A stretch of DNA of 64,000 nucleotides from an uncultured Shewanella sp. (lineage in GTDB: Bacteria; Pseudomonadota; Gammaproteobacteria; Enterobacterales; Shewanellaceae). Below, piece after piece: positions 1 to 9,960 of the stretch. Under the pieces are notes generated by a model. The model searched no databases. It was not told the origin of the DNA and saw nothing but the letters and a program-made list of their open reading frames with translations. The position numbers were made by a program, and so were the translations under genes. The DNA lies in assembly GCF_947491715.1 (NCBI RefSeq), contig NZ_CANLKR010000001.1:1-64000 (forward strand). The letters run 5' to 3'. Position 1 is the stretch's first letter, and every line of letters begins with the position of its first letter.

Positions 1-53
1 TAAGTCTACTAGCAGGATTAAGAGCATGTGTTCAAGAAGCTGGGCAAAAGTGA
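1..53 (+). CDS. possible 3' end of an upstream gene (partial)
   Basis: The third forward frame is open from the window edge to a TGA at 51-53 and would encode a C-terminus reading SLLAGLRACVQEAGQK. The composition looks protein-like, but 16 codons are too few to assign a family. An imperfect hairpin follows at 49-79 (CCAAT paired with ATTGG, no clear T-run), which would suit the end of a transcript. The rest of 54-216 shows no gene and presumably holds the promoter of the phosphatase gene that follows. Confidence 0.25.
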   Translation, partial: SLLAGLRACVQEAGQK

Positions 54-216
54 CCAATTTCTAATGCAGATTGGTATCACTTCTACCAAAATCCCCCAAA
101 CGACTTATGTAATAAAAATGAAACAATATGTTAATAATAGGTAAGCCGTAATGGTTTTACACTGATACTCAGTGAATATAATTATTGATTCTTTTTATGA
201 TGAAATGGTGGAAATA

Positions 217-1716
217 GTGATTAAGATCAAAAAAATAGCTTTATTGATTTCCTGTGGATTATTGGCATCAAATGGATATGCGACCTTATTACCCAGTGTG
301 CAAAGTGATAGTCAATGGTTTAAGGACAGTGCAGCGCACCTTGTGGAACAAACACAATTGCAAAAACAAGATCGTGCTAAAAATGTGATCTTATTCATCG
401 GTGATGGTATGGGGATTTCAACCCTGACGGCCGCGAGAATTTTAGAAGGGCAGCAGCAAATTGGCCACCAAGGCGGTGAAGAAAATTTTTTGAGTTTTGA
501 GCGATTTCCCTATAGTGGTTTAGTCAAAACCTATAATACGAATCAACAAGTTCCTGATTCTGCTGGCACCATGACGGCCATGGCCACAGGGGTTAAAACC
601 AAAGCGGGAGTATTATCAGTATCGGATGCGAGTTTACGTTCAAACTGTTTATCTTCTAGAGGAAACGAACTTACCACTCTCATTGATTTGGCTAATGCGA
701 AAGGATTGTCAACTGGCGTGGTGAGTACCGCGCGTTTAACCCATGCAACCCCCGCCGCACTATATGCAAAAACGCCACAGCGCCAATGGGAAGCAGATTC
801 AGATCTATCGGATGAGGCCATTGATAATGGCTGCCTTGATATTGCTTATCAACTTGTTATGCGAGAAAAAGCCGACGCTCTCACTGTCGCTTTAGGTGGT
901 GGTCGACGCAACTTTATTCCAGAAGAGGTGATAGATGGTGAAGAAGAGGCTGGTGATCGTACTGATGGACTTGATTTAACCCAAGCTTGGACTGAAAACT
1001 TCGATAATGCGGCCTATGTTTGGAATAAAGCCGACTTTGATGCCATTGATGTAGAAAGCACTTCGCATTTATTAGGCTTGTTTAATTCATCCCATATGGA
1101 GTTTGAAGCGGATCGTCTCACAGACAGTGCTGGAGAGCCGTCATTGACTGATATGACGACAAAATCCATTGAAATGTTGAGTAAAAATCAAGAAGGTTAC
1201 TTTTTGATGGTGGAAGGCGGGCGAATCGATCATGCGCATCACGCGGGCAATGCTCAGCGAGCGCTTTATGACACCATAGAATTATCTAATGCCGTTAGGG
1301 CGGCGGTTGAAAACACAGATCCCAAAGACACGCTTATTATTGTCACTGCTGACCATAGTCATACGTTAACCATTGCGGGTTATCCGAAACGAGGCAATCC
1401 TATATTAGGATTAGTTCATGATGTTGATGGTGACATGTCAGTCGCGTTAGATGGCAAACCTTATACCACGTTAGGTTATGCTAATGGTCCCGGGGCCGTT
1501 TCAGGAGAGCGGGAGAATTTATCGTTACTAGACACAAATGATATTGATTTTATGCAGCAAGCGTTAATTAAAAAAGGCGGTGAAACCCATGCCGGTGAAG
1601 ATGTGAGTATTCATGCTATTGGTGCAGGGGCACATTTAGTTCAAGGAGCGATGGAACAAAATGTTGTTTTTCATGTTATCAACCAAGCGCAACAGCTTGG
1701 TGGTACCAAGTACTGA
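217..1716 (+). CDS. alkaline phosphatase, PhoA family (first of tandem pair)
   Basis: Secreted phosphomonoesterase of the alkaline phosphatase superfamily, expected to release inorganic phosphate from organic phosphates outside the inner membrane. Visible motifs are metal-binding IGDGMG, the PDSAGTMTAM segment with the nucleophilic Ser near residue 115, THATPA, VEGGRIDHAHHAGN, TADHSH and a late ETHAGED histidine, so the metal and catalytic set looks complete. I chose the GTG at 217 because GGTGGA lies just upstream and it gives a compact signal peptide ending near SNGYA. In-frame ATG 205 and a longer start at 172 are alternatives. The mature protein has no lipobox, unlike its neighbour. A close paralogue begins 40 bases downstream, so the two are probably co-transcribed. 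No clear Pho box was recognised. Confidence 0.9.
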   Translation: MIKIKKIALLISCGLLASNGYATLLPSVQSDSQWFKDSAAHLVEQTQLQKQDRAKNVILFIGDGMGISTLTAARILEGQQQIGHQGGEENFLSFERFPYSGLVKTYNTNQQVPDSAGTMTAMATGVKTKAGVLSVSDASLRSNCLSSRGNELTTLIDLANAKGLSTGVVSTARLTHATPAALYAKTPQRQWEADSDLSDEAIDNGCLDIAYQLVMREKADALTVALGGGRRNFIPEEVIDGEEEAGDRTDGLDLTQAWTENFDNAAYVWNKADFDAIDVESTSHLLGLFNSSHMEFEADRLTDSAGEPSLTDMTTKSIEMLSKNQEGYFLMVEGGRIDHAHHAGNAQRALYDTIELSNAVRAAVENTDPKDTLIIVTADHSHTLTIAGYPKRGNPILGLVHDVDGDMSVALDGKPYTTLGYANGPGAVSGERENLSLLDTNDIDFMQQALIKKGGETHAGEDVSIHAIGAGAHLVQGAMEQNVVFHVINQAQQLGGTKY

Positions 1717-1756
1717 AATTGACACATCAATTTTGTATTAACTTTTGGAGCATAAA

Positions 1757-3394
1757 ATGAATAAGACTGTATTGGCAATGACGCTTTTGGCGGTATTGGG
1801 ACTAAGCGCTTGTAATGACGATGATAATAATTTGGTACCACTAACAGAAGAAAGTGGCGTTGAAGAAAGCACCGCAACGGATCTGTACACTCATACCAAT
1901 TGGAGCGCAGTGAATCAATGGTATATTGATGGTCAGCAACATGTTGTTGAAGCAGAAAAATTAACGGTCACCAATGAGGCGGGTTCCGCTAAAAATATTA
2001 TTTTATTTGTCGGAGATGGAATGGGAGTCTCAACCATTACAGCGGCACGTATTTTAGAGGGGCAACTGAAAGGCCAAACTGGGGAAGAGAATATATTATC
2101 TTTTGAAAGTTTTCCTTATGTTGGATTGTCTAAAACCTTTAATACTGATGCTCAAACCCCAGATTCAGCGGGTACAATGGCGGCGATGATGACGGGAGTC
2201 AAAACTGATGCGGGTGTCATTTCTCTTGCCGAGGGCGTCACAAGAGGCAATTGTGCATCCACAAAAGATCAAGATTTAGTGACGGCGTTAGAACTTGCGG
2301 CCATGGCGGGCATGTCAACGGGCGTGGTATCAACCGCGAGAGTGACTCACGCAACACCTGCGGCGACTTATGCTCATGTGCCAGAGAGAAATTGGGAAAG
2401 TGATGCCGATTTACCTGATGAAGCTGTCGCGAATAATTGCACTGATATTGCGAAACAATTACTCGATTTCAATGATGGCGAAGGAATGAATGTCATGCTA
2501 GGGGGGGGACGCCGTGCTTTTATTCCCAATACGGTCGTTGATGGAGAAGGTCAAAGTGGTAAACGTCTTGATGGCGTGGATTTAACACAGCAATGGCTTA
2601 ACCAATATGACAATGCCGCTTATGTTCAAGACAGAGCGCATTTTATTGACATCGATCCCCTAGAAATTGATCATTTATTGGGGCTCTTTAACTCATCGCA
2701 TATGGACTATGATGCCGACAGAACAAAAGAAGGGGTGACTGGCGAGCCATCTCTTGCGGAAATGACGGCAAAGTCCATTGATATTTTACAAAAAAATGAT
2801 AAAGGTTTTGTATTAATTGTGGAAGCGGGTCGTATTGATCATGGCCACCATGCTGGTAATGCGGCAAGGGCGCTTTATGATACGATTGCCTTATCGGAAG
2901 CCGTCAGGGTTGCCATGGAGAAAACATCCTCAAAAGAGACACTATTAATGGTGACAGCCGATCATAGTCATGTGATGACGATGGGCGGCTATCCTATTCG
3001 AGGAAATCCTATTTTAGGCTTAGTGAAAAGTACGGATAAAAATGGATTGGCAGAGCTCACTTACGAAACCGATAGCAATGGTTTACCTTATACGACATTG
3101 GGTTACGCTAATGGGTTAGGGCATACTCCGCTGGAGGTAGGCGGCGATGAGCGCTACGATTACCCTGCTTCGACTGGGCGAGTGGATTTAAACTACATTG
3201 ATACGCAAAGTCTCAGTTATCACCAAGAAGCACTGATCCCACTTAATAGTGAAACCCATGGCGGTGAGGATGTGGCTATTTTTGCTCAAGGCCCAGGTGC
3301 CCACTTTATTCAAGGCACCGTTGAGCAAAATCATATTTTCCATGTGATTAATCATGCTGGTAATCTATTGAGCAAAGCAGAAGCGCTGCAATAA
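1757..3394 (+). CDS. alkaline phosphatase, lipoprotein paralogue
   Basis: Second PhoA-family alkaline phosphatase, clearly homologous to the upstream gene along its whole length: VGDGMG, PDSAGTMAAM with Ser near residue 137, THATPA, VEAGRIDHGHHAGN, TADHSH and ETHGGEDV. It starts with MNKTVLAMTLLAVLGLSAC, a type II signal with a lipobox Cys, so it should be membrane-anchored, whereas the first copy looks soluble. The start at 1757 follows GGAG by about 7 bases; an in-frame ATG 12 bases earlier is less likely. Compared with the first copy it has an insertion before the last histidine motif, around LEVGGDERYDYPAS. A strong terminator follows at 3411. The pair looks like a tandem duplication that diverged in localisation. 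Confidence 0.92.
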   Translation: MNKTVLAMTLLAVLGLSACNDDDNNLVPLTEESGVEESTATDLYTHTNWSAVNQWYIDGQQHVVEAEKLTVTNEAGSAKNIILFVGDGMGVSTITAARILEGQLKGQTGEENILSFESFPYVGLSKTFNTDAQTPDSAGTMAAMMTGVKTDAGVISLAEGVTRGNCASTKDQDLVTALELAAMAGMSTGVVSTARVTHATPAATYAHVPERNWESDADLPDEAVANNCTDIAKQLLDFNDGEGMNVMLGGGRRAFIPNTVVDGEGQSGKRLDGVDLTQQWLNQYDNAAYVQDRAHFIDIDPLEIDHLLGLFNSSHMDYDADRTKEGVTGEPSLAEMTAKSIDILQKNDKGFVLIVEAGRIDHGHHAGNAARALYDTIALSEAVRVAMEKTSSKETLLMVTADHSHVMTMGGYPIRGNPILGLVKSTDKNGLAELTYETDSNGLPYTTLGYANGLGHTPLEVGGDERYDYPASTGRVDLNYIDTQSLSYHQEALIPLNSETHGGEDVAIFAQGPGAHFIQGTVEQNHIFHVINHAGNLLSKAEALQ

Positions 3395-3410
3395 AAACAA
3401 TCGAGAATAA

Positions 3411-3442
3411 AACCCAATCGCTTTCGGTGATTGGGTTTTTTT
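3411..3442 (+). terminator. rho-independent terminator after phosphatase pair
   Basis: The 9-bp stem AACCCAATC/GATTGGGTT encloses a nine-base loop and runs into a T-tract. It separates the phosphatase pair from the multicopper oxidase gene. Confidence 0.9.
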
Positions 3443-3550
3443 ATGACTTTCTTTTATGAAAATTTTCCACTTATCCATAAAAACTCACCTACACTTCATT
3501 ATTGAAAATTAATAAAAACCATTTAGATAGATGATATTGTGGGGGGCAAG

Positions 3551-5401
3551 ATGGACAAAATAAAATTGTCATGGATTGTTAAATTTTTTGTTTTATTCAG
3601 TTTATTCTTACTTGGGTCATGCAGTGATAATAATCAAACTAATGGTTATGACCAAGTGTTTATTGAGCCTGAAGTGCGCATGTCATCAAATGGTATATTG
3701 CATACTCAGTTAACGGCTGAAGTGACAGAAAATACCATTGAATATGTTGAAACGGGTGAGTCAGTGACAGTGAATACACCCAATTTTGAAGCCAGTTTAG
3801 TTGGGCCGACGCTCATCGTGAATCCTGGTGACATTTTGTCGATTAAGATGATCAATAACTTACCCGAAAACCCTGAAAGTGAGCGTGGAGGTGCTTTTCC
3901 TGATGAACCGTATACGATTAATTATCATAGTCATGGTTTAAATGTTTCTCCAGAAGGCCTATCTGATAATCCGTTTCGGCACATGGATCCTGGAAGTATT
4001 CATGATGTGGTTATAAAACTGCCTGATGATCATGCTTGTGGCACCTTTTGGTATCATCCCCATAAACATGGCAGCATTAGTATGCCTTTCTTCGGTGGAA
4101 TGTATGGGTTATTGATTGTCACTGGTTGTGAAGAGGGCTTAGAGAGCGTGCCAGAAGTCGCCGCTGCAAAAGAACATGTTATGGTGCTGGGATCAATTCG
4201 AACGGATCAAAGTGGTAATGTCCCTTTGTATAATGAAGAGGCGACACAATTTTCAGCTGGCGATTCAGGCTTATGGTCTGATTATCGAGATGGTCTGCTT
4301 TTCATGACGAATAATGGCTTAACGGATCAAACTCTCTTTATGCGTCCAGGAGAAGTGCAGCGCTGGCGAATATTAAATGCGGCTGCGGGATTAAATAAGC
4401 TGATTGCTTTAGAAGGTCATCGTTTACATCTTTTGTCTAATGATGGGCTGACTTTAACAGAAATGAAAAGTCTAGCGATTGAAGAGCCATTTGTTTTGGG
4501 GGCGGGAAACCGTGTTGATGTGCTTATTCAAGCGGGAGAGCCAGGTGTGTATTTATTAAAAGCTATTGATCCTAATAGTGTAGAAGTGTCTGTATCTGCA
4601 ACAGGAATTGATCCTGATATTCGACGAGCCAGAGTTGGGGCTAATTTTCCTAATCCGAGTTATCCAGTAACGCTAGCGACAGTGATTGTGGTAGGGGAAG
4701 AGATGGCCATGTCTTTACCAAGCGGGAGTTTACCCGCTCCAGATGGGTTACCCACGATAGCAACCATGATGAATACGGCGCCTGCGGCAATACGTAATGT
4801 CGGTTTTGAAATTTGCGGTGGAGAACAATCAGATGAAGAGCGTTTGCCTTCGTGTGGTTGGTATTACGAGCTGTATGATACAGACTACTGGGGAGGAATT
4901 GATTTTAATACTTTATTAATGATGAGAAATGAGGACGATCAAGGAGAGGTGAATCCTGATGGCGATCCAGCCATGCCTCGCATCAATTATACAACAGAAG
5001 GTTTATTTACGATGAATGAACCCATGTTTGAAATGATTGCAGGCAGCATCGAAGAATGGACTGTGTATAATTATACGTTTTCTGATCACCCATTTCACAT
5101 TCATACTAATGCTTTTTTGGTGACTAAAGTGAATGATATCGAACTTGAAGCACCTCAATGGCATGACACTATTTTAGTACCAGCTGCAACGGGGGTTGCT
5201 CAAGGTGGCAATATTAATGACGCCACTCCGGGTTCTATTACCTTTAAAACCTATTTTAATCCCGAATATGCTGGAGAGATTTTAATGCATTGCCACATTA
5301 TTACTCATGAAGATATTGGCATGATGCAAAAGGTCGATATTATCGAAAACATGAGTCATATGGAGAGCGAGAAAAGTGGTGAGAATGGAATTTTTCACTA
5401 A
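3551..5401 (+). CDS. multicopper oxidase, lipoprotein
   Basis: Three-cupredoxin-domain multicopper oxidase (laccase/CotA/bilirubin-oxidase type) that oxidises a substrate or metal and reduces oxygen to water. All four copper motifs are visible: YHSHG near residue 126, HPHKHGS near 170, HPFHIH near 513, and HCHIITHEDIGM near 580. The last supplies the type 1 Cys, His and axial Met. The N-terminus LFLLGSCS is a lipobox, placing the enzyme on a membrane facing the periplasm or outside. The start at 3551 has a G-rich Shine-Dalgarno; a GTG at 3539 is less likely. It lies between a terminator and the glycogen cluster, so it is probably its own unit. The substrate cannot be told from sequence, and there is no obvious Met-rich CueO-type insert. 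Confidence 0.9.
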   Translation: MDKIKLSWIVKFFVLFSLFLLGSCSDNNQTNGYDQVFIEPEVRMSSNGILHTQLTAEVTENTIEYVETGESVTVNTPNFEASLVGPTLIVNPGDILSIKMINNLPENPESERGGAFPDEPYTINYHSHGLNVSPEGLSDNPFRHMDPGSIHDVVIKLPDDHACGTFWYHPHKHGSISMPFFGGMYGLLIVTGCEEGLESVPEVAAAKEHVMVLGSIRTDQSGNVPLYNEEATQFSAGDSGLWSDYRDGLLFMTNNGLTDQTLFMRPGEVQRWRILNAAAGLNKLIALEGHRLHLLSNDGLTLTEMKSLAIEEPFVLGAGNRVDVLIQAGEPGVYLLKAIDPNSVEVSVSATGIDPDIRRARVGANFPNPSYPVTLATVIVVGEEMAMSLPSGSLPAPDGLPTIATMMNTAPAAIRNVGFEICGGEQSDEERLPSCGWYYELYDTDYWGGIDFNTLLMMRNEDDQGEVNPDGDPAMPRINYTTEGLFTMNEPMFEMIAGSIEEWTVYNYTFSDHPFHIHTNAFLVTKVNDIELEAPQWHDTILVPAATGVAQGGNINDATPGSITFKTYFNPEYAGEILMHCHIITHEDIGMMQKVDIIENMSHMESEKSGENGIFH

Positions 5402-5448
5402 GCTTGATAAGGTAAATTTTATTGGGCTAAGATGAATAGGTGAGTTTC

Positions 5449-7599
5449 ATGGCATTAGATAATTTGCTTTATTTACAGGGTATTGGTGATGAATACGTGG
5501 ATTATAAAGGTGAGCATGTTGTTATTTCTGATGTCAATAGACAAGGTGTGCTACGCAGTCTTATGTCTCAATCGAGCCAAGTTGTTGATGAAGAAGAAAT
5601 TGACTTACCGCTTACCGATGAGCAAATTCAAACTCGTATTGATGAATTAGCACATCATCCCTGGACTTTGCCTTTACCTCGTTTTCAATATTGTTATCTT
5701 GATGAATTGAAAATGGATATTATTTTGCCTGTGGAGTATCAAGATGGCATAAAGCTCAGTATTGTCAGTCCTCAAGGCCAACTGTCTAGCATGGCTGTAA
5801 CAAAAGCGGAATTGATGTATGTTGAGGAACATGTTTTTGATGAACAGTTGTATATTAAATATCGCATTCATTTTTCAAATACAGATATCACTCCTCGGTT
5901 AGTCCTTGGCTACCATCAAGTCAGTATTGTGTTATTAACACACTCCTCGAAGCGATTTATTGGCTGCTTAATGGTTGCGCCTAGACAAGCTTTCAGCGGA
6001 TATTTTAATGATGCTCATTTACAGAAAAGAGCGAAACCATGGGGAGTGAATATTCAGCTTTATAGCCTACGGAGTGGCCGCCAATGGGGGATAGGTGATT
6101 TTATTGATTTATATGAACTCATTACTATTTTGGCTAAAAAAGGTGCGGATTTTATTTTATTGAATCCTTTGCATGCTCTGGATATTAAAGATCCGGAGCA
6201 AGCCAGCCCTTACAGTCCAACTGACAGGCGACGAATTAATCCGCTTTATATTGGCATTGATTCCGTTAAAGAGTTTGCTTATGTCAAAAATCAGATTGAG
6301 AAATCACAATGGGGAATAAAAGTCGATAACCTAAATGAGACCGACTGGGTCGACTATAGCCATGTTTTTTCAATTAAATATCAAGCTTTTGTACTTTTGT
6401 ATAAAGCTTTTTGTGAGCATGAACAGGCGAGAAGTACGTCAAGATATCAAGCATTTCAATCTTTTATCTCTGAAGAAGGTCAGGCGTTGCAAGAGTTTGT
6501 TTTGCGTGAAGAAGTGTTATTTTCCGACAGGAATAATGGCATGCCAGTGGATGCGACTTTTTTTTGTTATTTACAGTTTATTGCACAAGAGCAATTACGA
6601 AGTTGCCAAGTGCATGCTTCAGCCCTCGGTATGTCAATAGGTCTTATTCGTGATTTAGCCGTTGGGGCTAAAAGTAAAGGAGCAGAGGTGGGGGCACATT
6701 TACCTCAATATGCGACTAAGCTTAGTGTTGGAGCTCCTCCTGACAATCTTGCACCGCAAGGGCAGAATTGGTGTTTAACGCCTTTTGATCCGATTAAATT
6801 ACAGCAATCTGCTTTTGAGCCTTTTATTCAATTAGTGCACCAAAATATGCGTGATTGTGGCGGGTTAAGGATCGATCATGTGGTTGGTTTATTACGTCTA
6901 TGGTGTCGGCCGATTAATCAATCGAGAGGAGAAGGCGCCTATGTCTATTATCCTATGGATACGCTTATTGCGATTATTAATTTAGAAAGCCAATTAGCGC
7001 AATGCTGTGTGATTGGAGAAGATTTAGGTTTGATCCCTGATGAGTTAACCCAAGCCGTTTCTAATGCGGGATTTTATGCTAATGAAGTCTTTTATTTTTG
7101 TAAAGATTGGCAGGGCTTTTATGCGCCAAAAGACTATAAAAAACAAAGTTTAATGATGTTGGCTAATCATGATGTTCCGACATTAGCGGCGTGGTGGTCA
7201 AGCAGTGATTTACATTTACGTTTTAAATTATCGTTACTTGATTCTGAAGATGCATTAGCGACGTTATTACATAGACGTAATGAAGAGAAGCAGCAACTAT
7301 TGGATATTCTCATTTGGAAGCAATTATTACCCTCAAATGTTGATATGGACAGTTTAGCTTTTTCTGAATTATTAATGGCTTGGGTGAGCTTATCTGCATC
7401 AGGGGCCTCACAGCTTTTTAGCGTGCAATTATGTGATTTATTAGCCGATATTCATGGTGTCAATATTCCAGGCACCTGGCAGGAATACCCTAATTGGCAA
7501 AGAAAGTTAACATCCACATTAGCGAGTTTAGAGCAAGATGAACGTTTTTTAGCATTATTGGATGTCATTCATACTTGTCGAAACCAGATAGAAGAATAG
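5449..7599 (+). CDS. malQ: 4-alpha-glucanotransferase (amylomaltase)
   Basis: GH77 amylomaltase, which transfers glucan chains between malto-oligosaccharides in the cytoplasm and so feeds and recycles short glucans around glycogen. Family signatures are GVNIQLYSLRSGRQWGIGDF, GGLRIDHVVGLLRLW with the catalytic Asp, VIGEDLG with the acid/base Glu, and NHDVPTLAAWW. The length of 716 residues is close to E. coli MalQ (about 694). The ATG at 5449 is preferred because AGGTGAG precedes it at good spacing; GTG 5440 is the longer alternative. It is the first gene of a six-gene same-strand cluster, and glgB begins 37 bases after it. Confidence 0.95.
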   Translation: MALDNLLYLQGIGDEYVDYKGEHVVISDVNRQGVLRSLMSQSSQVVDEEEIDLPLTDEQIQTRIDELAHHPWTLPLPRFQYCYLDELKMDIILPVEYQDGIKLSIVSPQGQLSSMAVTKAELMYVEEHVFDEQLYIKYRIHFSNTDITPRLVLGYHQVSIVLLTHSSKRFIGCLMVAPRQAFSGYFNDAHLQKRAKPWGVNIQLYSLRSGRQWGIGDFIDLYELITILAKKGADFILLNPLHALDIKDPEQASPYSPTDRRRINPLYIGIDSVKEFAYVKNQIEKSQWGIKVDNLNETDWVDYSHVFSIKYQAFVLLYKAFCEHEQARSTSRYQAFQSFISEEGQALQEFVLREEVLFSDRNNGMPVDATFFCYLQFIAQEQLRSCQVHASALGMSIGLIRDLAVGAKSKGAEVGAHLPQYATKLSVGAPPDNLAPQGQNWCLTPFDPIKLQQSAFEPFIQLVHQNMRDCGGLRIDHVVGLLRLWCRPINQSRGEGAYVYYPMDTLIAIINLESQLAQCCVIGEDLGLIPDELTQAVSNAGFYANEVFYFCKDWQGFYAPKDYKKQSLMMLANHDVPTLAAWWSSSDLHLRFKLSLLDSEDALATLLHRRNEEKQQLLDILIWKQLLPSNVDMDSLAFSELLMAWVSLSASGASQLFSVQLCDLLADIHGVNIPGTWQEYPNWQRKLTSTLASLEQDERFLALLDVIHTCRNQIEE

Positions 7600-7636
7600 C
7601 CATTGACTTTACATTGAACAATTTGGATAAGATGAC

Positions 7637-9874
7637 ATGGGAACAACACAGATCATGCAAGATGTTGTTTATGCCAATCATGATTTTCAGCCCGCTTATT
7701 ATCAAGAGGCTGATCAGAAATGGCTATTAGGTATGCAGCTTGTCAGGGATCAAAAGAAGAATAGCGGCGGGATCAGTATTACTGTTTTTTTACCTGAAGC
7801 CTTGGATGTACATGTAATGCACATTGATGGCCAGGAACCCATAGCGGTACTAGAGAGACTGAATAAAGCCGGACTTTTTTCCGTTGTCTTAGGGCAATAC
7901 TCTCAGCCATTTTTATATAAATTGATAGTTAAATATCCTTTGAGTGTTGAGGAGATCATCGATCCCTATCAATTTAATAGTTTACTCTCTGACATAGATG
8001 CTTATTTGTTCTCTGAGGGCAATCAACACCAAGCACAAAGGTTTTTGGGGGCTAATTGGTTATCATGGTCAAACATCTCTGGGGTATTATTTTGTGTGTG
8101 GGCGCCTAATGCTCAGTCAGTGGCGCTGGTGGGGGACTTTAATCATTGGGATCCTCGTAGACACTTAATGCGTAAACATGAAAACAGTGGTATTTGGGAG
8201 GTTTTTATTCCAAATGTTGTTGAGTATCAACATTACAAATTTGAAATACACACTCAAGATGGTCAAGTGCTACGTAAGTCAGATCCCTTTGCGAAACAGA
8301 TGGAGTCTGCGCCAGGTAATGCTGCCGTGATCCCTACAGTAACAGACTATCAGTGGCATGATAAAGCATGGCTAACGCATCGAGCCAAATGTCGATGGCA
8401 TGTCTCAGCCATGTCTATTTATGAGGTGCATTTGGCTTCTTGGCGTCGAAGTGGCGATGATAGTGCGTCTTATCTAGATTATTCTGCCCTGATTAAATCG
8501 CTTATTCCTTACGTTAAAATGATGGGGTTTACCCATTTGCAGCTCATGCCGATCAGTGAATACCCTTTTGATGCCTCTTGGGGATATCAGCCTATTGGTA
8601 TGTATGCACCGACCTATCGATTTGGCGATCCAACTGGATTAAAGCGTTTTATTGATGCATGTCATTTAGCTGGGATTGCCGTTATTTTAGATTGGGTTGC
8701 GGCGCACTTTCCTAAAGATCCTCATGGATTGGCTCAGTTTGATGGCACCTGTTTATTTGAACATGCCGATCCTCAAAAAGGAGAGCATCCAGATTGGGAT
8801 ACCTTAATTTATAATTATGATCGCTCAGAAGTGAAAAGTTACTTATTGAGCAATGCATGTTTTTGGCTACGGGAATTTCACTTTGATGGACTCAGACTTG
8901 ATGCTGTGTCTTCTATGTTATATCTCGATTACAGCAGAAAACCCGAACAATGGCGACCTAATCAATGGGGAGGAAACGAAAATCTAGAGGCTATTGCTTT
9001 TTTACGGCAATTAAATCAGGTTGTTTATCAAGATTTTCCCGGTGTTGCCATGATAGCCGAAGAATCTACGGCTTGGCCTGGAGTGACACATCCTACTTTT
9101 CAAAATGATAAGGCATTAGGTTTCGGGTTTAAATGGAATATGGGTTGGATGAATGACACGTTAAGCTACCTTAAACGGGATCCTATTTATCGCCATTACC
9201 ATCATAATGAGATGACGTTCAGTTTGATTTATTGCTTTAATGAGCATTTTATTTTGTCTTTAAGTCATGATGAAGTTGTCCATGGTAAAGGGACCTTATT
9301 GGAAAAAATTCCCGGTGATGACTGGCAAAAGTTCGCTACATTGCGCAGTTATTATGGTTTTATGTGGGGTCATCCAGGCAAAAAGCTCCTGTTTATGGGC
9401 GGTGAATTTGGTCAACGTCAAGAGTGGAGTCATGACAGGGGATTAGATTGGTCATTACTGAGTCATTTTTCTCATCAAGGATTACAAACTTGGGTGAAAG
9501 ATCTCAATCATCTTTATACATCGCACAGTGCTTTGTTTAACAATGATCATCAAGACAAGAGTTTTCAATGGTTAGATTGCGATAACCACATAGACAGTAT
9601 TTTTGTGTTTGTCCGTTTTAGCAAGGCGTTAGATAATCACCTTATTTTTGTCGTTAATATGTTAGCTGATCTGAAAGAGCAATATCGGATTGGTTTACCT
9701 AAAAATGAGACTTATCGTGAGTTACTTAATAGTGACAGTCAATATTACGGTGGCTCAAATCAAGGTAATAAAGGACACATAGTGCCCGTTGATGGGCCAT
9801 ATCAGAACATGGAGCAAAGTGCATTAATTACTGTACCGCCGTTGGGGTGTTTAATATTAGCCCCCGTTATATAA
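7637..9874 (+). CDS. glgB: 1,4-alpha-glucan branching enzyme
   Basis: GH13 branching enzyme that creates alpha-1,6 branches in glycogen. The protein has an N-terminal glycan-binding segment, a CBM48 module ([20 protein letters not shown]) and a GH13 barrel. Barrel motifs are [30 protein letters not shown] with the nucleophilic Asp, MIAEES with the acid/base Glu, and [11 protein letters not shown]. The length of 745 residues is typical of the long proteobacterial form (E. coli 728). GGATAAG precedes the ATG. It is placed between malQ and glgX in the operon. Confidence 0.96.
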   Translation: MGTTQIMQDVVYANHDFQPAYYQEADQKWLLGMQLVRDQKKNSGGISITVFLPEALDVHVMHIDGQEPIAVLERLNKAGLFSVVLGQYSQPFLYKLIVKYPLSVEEIIDPYQFNSLLSDIDAYLFSEGNQHQAQRFLGANWLSWSNISGVLFCVWAPNAQSVALVGDFNHWDPRRHLMRKHENSGIWEVFIPNVVEYQHYKFEIHTQDGQVLRKSDPFAKQMESAPGNAAVIPTVTDYQWHDKAWLTHRAKCRWHVSAMSIYEVHLASWRRSGDDSASYLDYSALIKSLIPYVKMMGFTHLQLMPISEYPFDASWGYQPIGMYAPTYRFGDPTGLKRFIDACHLAGIAVILDWVAAHFPKDPHGLAQFDGTCLFEHADPQKGEHPDWDTLIYNYDRSEVKSYLLSNACFWLREFHFDGLRLDAVSSMLYLDYSRKPEQWRPNQWGGNENLEAIAFLRQLNQVVYQDFPGVAMIAEESTAWPGVTHPTFQNDKALGFGFKWNMGWMNDTLSYLKRDPIYRHYHHNEMTFSLIYCFNEHFILSLSHDEVVHGKGTLLEKIPGDDWQKFATLRSYYGFMWGHPGKKLLFMGGEFGQRQEWSHDRGLDWSLLSHFSHQGLQTWVKDLNHLYTSHSALFNNDHQDKSFQWLDCDNHIDSIFVFVRFSKALDNHLIFVVNMLADLKEQYRIGLPKNETYRELLNSDSQYYGGSNQGNKGHIVPVDGPYQNMEQSALITVPPLGCLILAPVI

Positions 9875-9960
9875 ATGAAGCTCAATGCACTGGTGAACGT
9901 CTCATAGGTAAACATTACGCGAATTAGCCAAATAACGTTATGGTTTTTGGAGGAGCAATA

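Noticed and set aside
543..821. 92-codon minus-strand frame inside the first phosphatase
   Set aside because: Antisense shadow of a gene with clear family motifs.
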